NCBI RefSeq assembly: GCF_014190935.1
Contig: NZ_JACHVV010000001.1
Coordinates: 744,001-808,000 of the forward strand
Direction of reading: 5' to 3'
Source of the DNA: Chryseomonas sp014190935
GTDB taxonomy: Bacteria; Pseudomonadota; Gammaproteobacteria; Pseudomonadales; Pseudomonadaceae
DNA: 64,000 bases
Part shown: positions 60,417 to 64,000 of the stretch, piece by piece
How positions within the stretch are numbered: the first letter of the stretch is position 1
How the letters are laid out: each line of letters opens with the position of its first letter
Notes under the pieces: model-generated
The model's database searches: none
Told to the model about the DNA's origin: nothing
What the model saw: only the letters and a program-made list of their open reading frames with translations
Made by a program: the position numbers and the translations under genes

Positions 60417-62885
60417 CTAGGTGGCCAGGTGCGTCTCGCACCCGACGAGGATCTCCTGCAGCCGGCGGGACAGGGCGTCCGCCGAGTAGGGCTTGTGGAT
60501 CAGCTCGAAGCCCTGGGCGCCATTGGTCGCCAGCACCTGGCTGTAGCCCGAGGTCAGCAGGATCGGCAGGCTGCGATAGAGGCGCCTGATCTCGATGGCC
60601 AGTTCCAGGCCACTCATGCCGGGCATGACGACGTCCGAGAAGACCACGTCGAACCGGCCTGGCTGGTCGGCGAGCAGGGCGAGGGCGCGCTCGGCGTTGG
60701 CGGCCAGCACCGCGTGGTAGCCGAGATCGCTCAGCAGGTCGACGGCGAAGCTGCCAACCTCGAGATTGTCCTCGACCACCAGGACGGTGACCCCGCCGCC
60801 ATCGGCGGTTGCCGCGGCGTCATCCAGGGCCGGTGGCTGTCCGGTTACCGGCGCCACCGGCAGATAGAGGTGGAAGGTCGTGCCGCGGCCGACCTCGCTG
60901 GTGACCCGCACCTCGCCACCGGACTGCTTGATGAAGCCAAACACCTGGCTCAGGCCGAGACCGGTGCCCTGGCCAACTCTCTTGGTGGTGAAGAAGGGCT
61001 CGAAGATCTGCTCCAGGTGCTCCCGGACGATGCCGCTGCCGTTGTCCGTCAGGGCGACGGCCACGGCCGGGAGGGCCAGGGCGGGCTGGGTCGCAGTGGC
61101 CGGAATGCTGGCGACGGTGCCGACGCTGATGGTCAGGCGTCCCGCATCGCCCATGGCGTCCCGGGCGTTCACCGCGATGTTCACCAGGGCGGTATCGAAC
61201 TGGCTGGGGTCGGCATAGACCAGGCAGGGGTCGTCGCCGACCTCGAGGGCGATGCCGACCTGTGCGCCGAGCAGGGTTTCCAGCATGTCGCTCATGGCCA
61301 GGACATTGTCCCGGGCGGAAAACACCTCGGGCGCCAGCGTCTGGCGGCGGGCGAAGGCCAGCAGTTGCCCGGTCAAGCGAGCGGCGCGATCCACGGTGGT
61401 GGAGATCGCCTCCAGGTAGCGCTCGCGGCGCGCGTCGCTGAGGTTGGGGCGCTTGAGCAGGTCGCAGGAGGTGCGGGCGACGGTGAGCAGGTTGTTGAAG
61501 TCATGGGCCACGCCGCCGGTGAGCTGGCCGATGGCTTCCATCTTCTGCGCCTGGCGCAGGGCGTCTTCGGCGGCCGCCAGATCCAGCGTCTGCTGGCGTT
61601 GCTGGGTCACGTCGCGCACGGTGGCATAGATCAGTTCGCCGTTGCGCGTGGCATTCCAGGAAAACCAGCGGTAGGACCCATCGCGGTGGCGATAGCGGTT
61701 TTCGAAGCTGACCAGCGCTATGCCCTGCTTGATATCCCGGAACGCCTGGCGCGTGGCAACGAGATCGTCATCGTGGACAAAGGCCAGGAACGGCTGGGCC
61801 TTGAGTTCCTCGAGCGACCAGCCCAGAGTCAGCGCCCAGGCCGGATTGAGGTTGACGAAGAAGCCCTCGAGGTCGGCCACGCACAGCGGATCGGTGGAGC
61901 GGTTCCAGATCTGATCGCGCTCGGCAGTGCGCTCCGAGATGCGTAGCTCCAGCTCGTCGTTGAGCGCTGCGATGGCCTCGGCCCGGGCCTGCTGCGCCTG
62001 CTGGGCGAGGATGCGACTGCTGATGTCGCGGGAGATGCAGACGATCTTCACCTCGCCGGTGCCGGTCACCGCGAAGGGCGAACAGGACACCTCCCACCAG
62101 CGCGGCTCGCCGCGGGCCGTGGGGCAGAAGCCTTCGACCCGGGTGGTCTGGCCGGCTGCGGCGCGTGCGACGGCGTGGCGGATCTTCGCGACTTCCTCGT
62201 CGGGCCAGAGGGCGGCGTACTCGCAGCCCACGACCTGGTCGAAGGACTGCAACTGGTTGAGCTCCAGCCCCTGGGCGTTCATGAATTCGATATGGCCCTC
62301 CGCGGAGAGGACCTTGACGCAATCCAGGCTGGCCTGGAGCAGGCTGCGGGAAAAGCCCTCGCTGTGCAGGACGTTGCGGGCGGCGGCGAAGCGGCGCTGG
62401 GCGGCGATCTCCAGCGCGAGCATGTCGGCGAAGAGTTCGAAGGCGGGCAGGATCTCGGGGCTGCTGGGTTTGGCCGGCTGCGGATCGATGGCGCAGAGCG
62501 TGCCGAAGAAGCTGCCATCCTCCAGCACGATGGGGACCGAAATATAGCTGCGCAGGCCGTACTGCCGGGGCGTGTGATGGTGGCGGTAGAGTTCGTCCAG
62601 CGCCACGTCGTCGATCACCACCGGCTGGCGATGGTCGCGGATCTCGTCGCAGATGGTCGATTTGACGTCCAGCTCGCCCCCGGGCTGGAGGCCGAAGCCG
62701 ATGAGGTCCAGGGTGCTGCAGGCGATCCAGCGATCGTCGGTCACCCGGGCCACGGCGGCGAAGCCCATGCCGGTCATCCGGCAGACCACGTCCAGGATCT
62801 TGGGTACCGCGGCGATCTCGGCGATGAGATCGATGTCCTGGGACAGGAGGTACGAGGGGACTGGAGTCGAGGTGAGGATGCTCAT
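60417..62885 (-). CDS. Hybrid sensor histidine kinase (GAF-PAS-PAS-HK-REC)
   Basis: An 822-residue cytoplasmic hybrid kinase. A GAF domain spans about 15-165 (SYISVPIVLEDGSFFGTLCA), two PAS domains about 180-290 and 325-430, and a HisKA/HATPase core about 445-680 with phospho-acceptor His461 (GGVAHDFNNLL) and ATP-binding NARDAMGD, DNGSGI and GTGLGLS boxes. A receiver domain at about 698-815 has Asp751 (SDVVMPGMSG). No membrane helix or partner response regulator was seen, so the input and output are unknown. The start at 62885 (MSILTSTPV) has a weak ribosome site. Confidence 0.88.
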   Translation of the reverse strand: MSILTSTPVPSYLLSQDIDLIAEIAAVPKILDVVCRMTGMGFAAVARVTDDRWIACSTLDLIGFGLQPGGELDVKSTICDEIRDHRQPVVIDDVALDELYRHHHTPRQYGLRSYISVPIVLEDGSFFGTLCAIDPQPAKPSSPEILPAFELFADMLALEIAAQRRFAAARNVLHSEGFSRSLLQASLDCVKVLSAEGHIEFMNAQGLELNQLQSFDQVVGCEYAALWPDEEVAKIRHAVARAAAGQTTRVEGFCPTARGEPRWWEVSCSPFAVTGTGEVKIVCISRDISSRILAQQAQQARAEAIAALNDELELRISERTAERDQIWNRSTDPLCVADLEGFFVNLNPAWALTLGWSLEELKAQPFLAFVHDDDLVATRQAFRDIKQGIALVSFENRYRHRDGSYRWFSWNATRNGELIYATVRDVTQQRQQTLDLAAAEDALRQAQKMEAIGQLTGGVAHDFNNLLTVARTSCDLLKRPNLSDARRERYLEAISTTVDRAARLTGQLLAFARRQTLAPEVFSARDNVLAMSDMLETLLGAQVGIALEVGDDPCLVYADPSQFDTALVNIAVNARDAMGDAGRLTISVGTVASIPATATQPALALPAVAVALTDNGSGIVREHLEQIFEPFFTTKRVGQGTGLGLSQVFGFIKQSGGEVRVTSEVGRGTTFHLYLPVAPVTGQPPALDDAAATADGGGVTVLVVEDNLEVGSFAVDLLSDLGYHAVLAANAERALALLADQPGRFDVVFSDVVMPGMSGLELAIEIRRLYRSLPILLTSGYSQVLATNGAQGFELIHKPYSADALSRRLQEILVGCETHLAT

Positions 62886-63106
62886 CGGGTCGCTCGTACG
62901 GTGCCCTGCCGGGGTGGCGGGGAAGATGGCGAGCGACAACAGGCTGAAGCCTCCAGCACGGATGCTAGAGGTGTTCGTCACAGGCCGTGCGCGGCCAGTA
63001 TAGCGAGCATCCAAGCGAAGCGGGTGACAGGATGCCATCCAGTTTGCGATGAGCCTCTCCGTCCGCCACCCGGGACCGCGGCCGCCGTGGCCCGGCGGCC
63101 AGGGCT

Positions 63107-64000
63107 TCAGCGACTGCCCATCAACCGTGGTCGTCGTCCCGCCCAGGGTTGCGCGCGTTCCAGCTGGGCGGCCAGGGCCAGCAGGGTGCCTTCCTCGCCG
63201 AAGCGCGCGGCGAAATGGCTGCCTAGCGGCAGGCCGTCGGGCGTCCACCAGAGCGGCACCGACATGGCGGGCTGGCCACTGGCGTTGAACAGGGCGGTGA
63301 AGGGCGAATAGCTGTGGAAGGCGGCGATGGCCTCGGCCAGCGAGCGTTCCGGGTGGTCGCCATCCAGCTCGCCTAGGCGCGGCGGTTCGCGGGTCAGGGT
63401 GGGGGTGAGGATGACGTCATGGTCGGTGAGAAAGCGTGCCAGGGTCCGGCCCAGGGCATGCAGGCCTTCCACCGCGGCAGCGTAGCGATGGGCGGGGATG
63501 TCGCCCCGTTCGCGCAGGATCACCCGGGTACGGGCGTCCAGCTCCTCGTCGCTGACCGGGGCACCGCGCATCGCACCGAGCACCTGCAGGTAGTGACGGG
63601 TGCTGGGGCCGATGATGTCGAACACCTGGTCGAGGAAGCATGGCAGGTCCACCGGCAGGGTCGCCGGCTCGACGTGGTGGCCAAGGCTTTCGCACAGTCG
63701 GGCGGTGTGGCGCACCGCGGCCAGGGCCTCGGGTCCGCTCGGCCAGGGTGCCAGGTGCTCGACCAGGGCGATGCGCAGCGGGCGGGGATCGCGCTCCAGC
63801 AGGCTGGCGAAGGGTACGCCGTGGGCCGGTGCGGCATAGGGCGCGCCCAGGTCGGCGCCAGCGGTGGCATCCAGCAGCAGGGCATTGTCGCGCACCGACA
63901 GGCTCATGGCGTGGGGCGTGCCCATGCCAGCCCAGCCTTCGCCAACCATGGGTCCGGAAGGCATCCGTCCGCGGCTGGGCTTGAGACCGAAGATGCCGCA
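63107..64000 (-). CDS. Amidase, C-terminal part (truncated by window edge)
   Basis: The final 298 codons of an amidase-signature-family enzyme; the catalytic Ser/Lys region is outside the window. At the edge the frame reads CGIFGLKPSRGRMPSGP, the typical family segment just after the GSS motif. The C-terminal NASGQPAMSVPLWWTPDGLP and GSHFAARFGEEGTLL are diagnostic. Such enzymes hydrolyse amides or cyclic oligomers; the substrate is unknown. Confidence 0.9.
   Translation of the reverse strand, partial: CGIFGLKPSRGRMPSGPMVGEGWAGMGTPHAMSLSVRDNALLLDATAGADLGAPYAAPAHGVPFASLLERDPRPLRIALVEHLAPWPSGPEALAAVRHTARLCESLGHHVEPATLPVDLPCFLDQVFDIIGPSTRHYLQVLGAMRGAPVSDEELDARTRVILRERGDIPAHRYAAAVEGLHALGRTLARFLTDHDVILTPTLTREPPRLGELDGDHPERSLAEAIAAFHSYSPFTALFNASGQPAMSVPLWWTPDGLPLGSHFAARFGEEGTLLALAAQLERAQPWAGRRPRLMGSR

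Overview
This 64 kb window is GC-rich chromosomal DNA from a gammaproteobacterium, almost certainly Pseudomonas or a close relative. The main support is gene order: nuoA-N with a fused nuoCD, then a ribosomal-oxygenase cupin, purB, hflD, mnmA, a Nudix hydrolase and a monomeric isocitrate dehydrogenase, which is the Pseudomonas arrangement as I remember it. No rRNA, tRNA, CRISPR array, transposase, integrase or phage gene was found. Most of the window is core metabolism; novelty is mainly in small genes, regulatory DNA and repeats.

Region 1 (1-15.4 kb, minus strand): the 13-gene complex I operon nuoA-B-CD-E-F-G-H-I-J-K-L-M-N, with a sigma70-like promoter and a palindrome before nuoA, hairpins in the nuoF-nuoG gap and a terminator hairpin after nuoN. 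A signal-peptide gene is cut by the left edge.

Region 2 (15.4-24 kb, minus): two uncharacterised genes, the roxA-like ribosomal oxygenase, purB, hflD, mnmA, nudJ and monomeric NADP-isocitrate dehydrogenase, with clear hairpins after purB and icd.

Region 3 (24-33.8 kb): two tiny membrane proteins, a PiT phosphate transporter, queD, an unknown membrane protein, an ABC exporter, a periplasmic cyclophilin, a LysR regulator, a DUF3060-like exported protein and two EamA/RarD permeases.

Region 4 (33.8-46.5 kb): purine catabolism in two blocks. puuE-uraD-alc-allA diverges from hiuH; guaD-xdhC-xdhB-xdhA lies further right. Together they cover guanine to xanthine to urate, and 5-hydroxyisourate to allantoin to ureidoglycolate to glyoxylate and urea. 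Urate oxidase, a purine permease and a pathway regulator are not in the window. Between the blocks are an SGNH hydrolase, an ArsR regulator divergent from the xenA ene-reductase, and a composite palindromic repeat. Operator-like palindromes precede puuE/hiuH, xenA and xdhA.

Region 5 (46.5-64 kb): a CHASE4-PAS-GGDEF-EAL protein, a TetR regulator with a stand-alone ketoacyl-ACP synthase, an NIT-domain chemoreceptor, the cydP-cydA-cydB-cydX-ybgE cytochrome bd operon with an ANR/FNR-like box, a small secreted protein behind four phased GTTCAG/GTTAAG repeats, an M19 dipeptidase-like protein, a YhiN-type flavoprotein, a hybrid histidine kinase and a truncated amidase. Complex I, cytochrome bd and the chemoreceptor suggest flexible respiration with oxygen or nitrate sensing.
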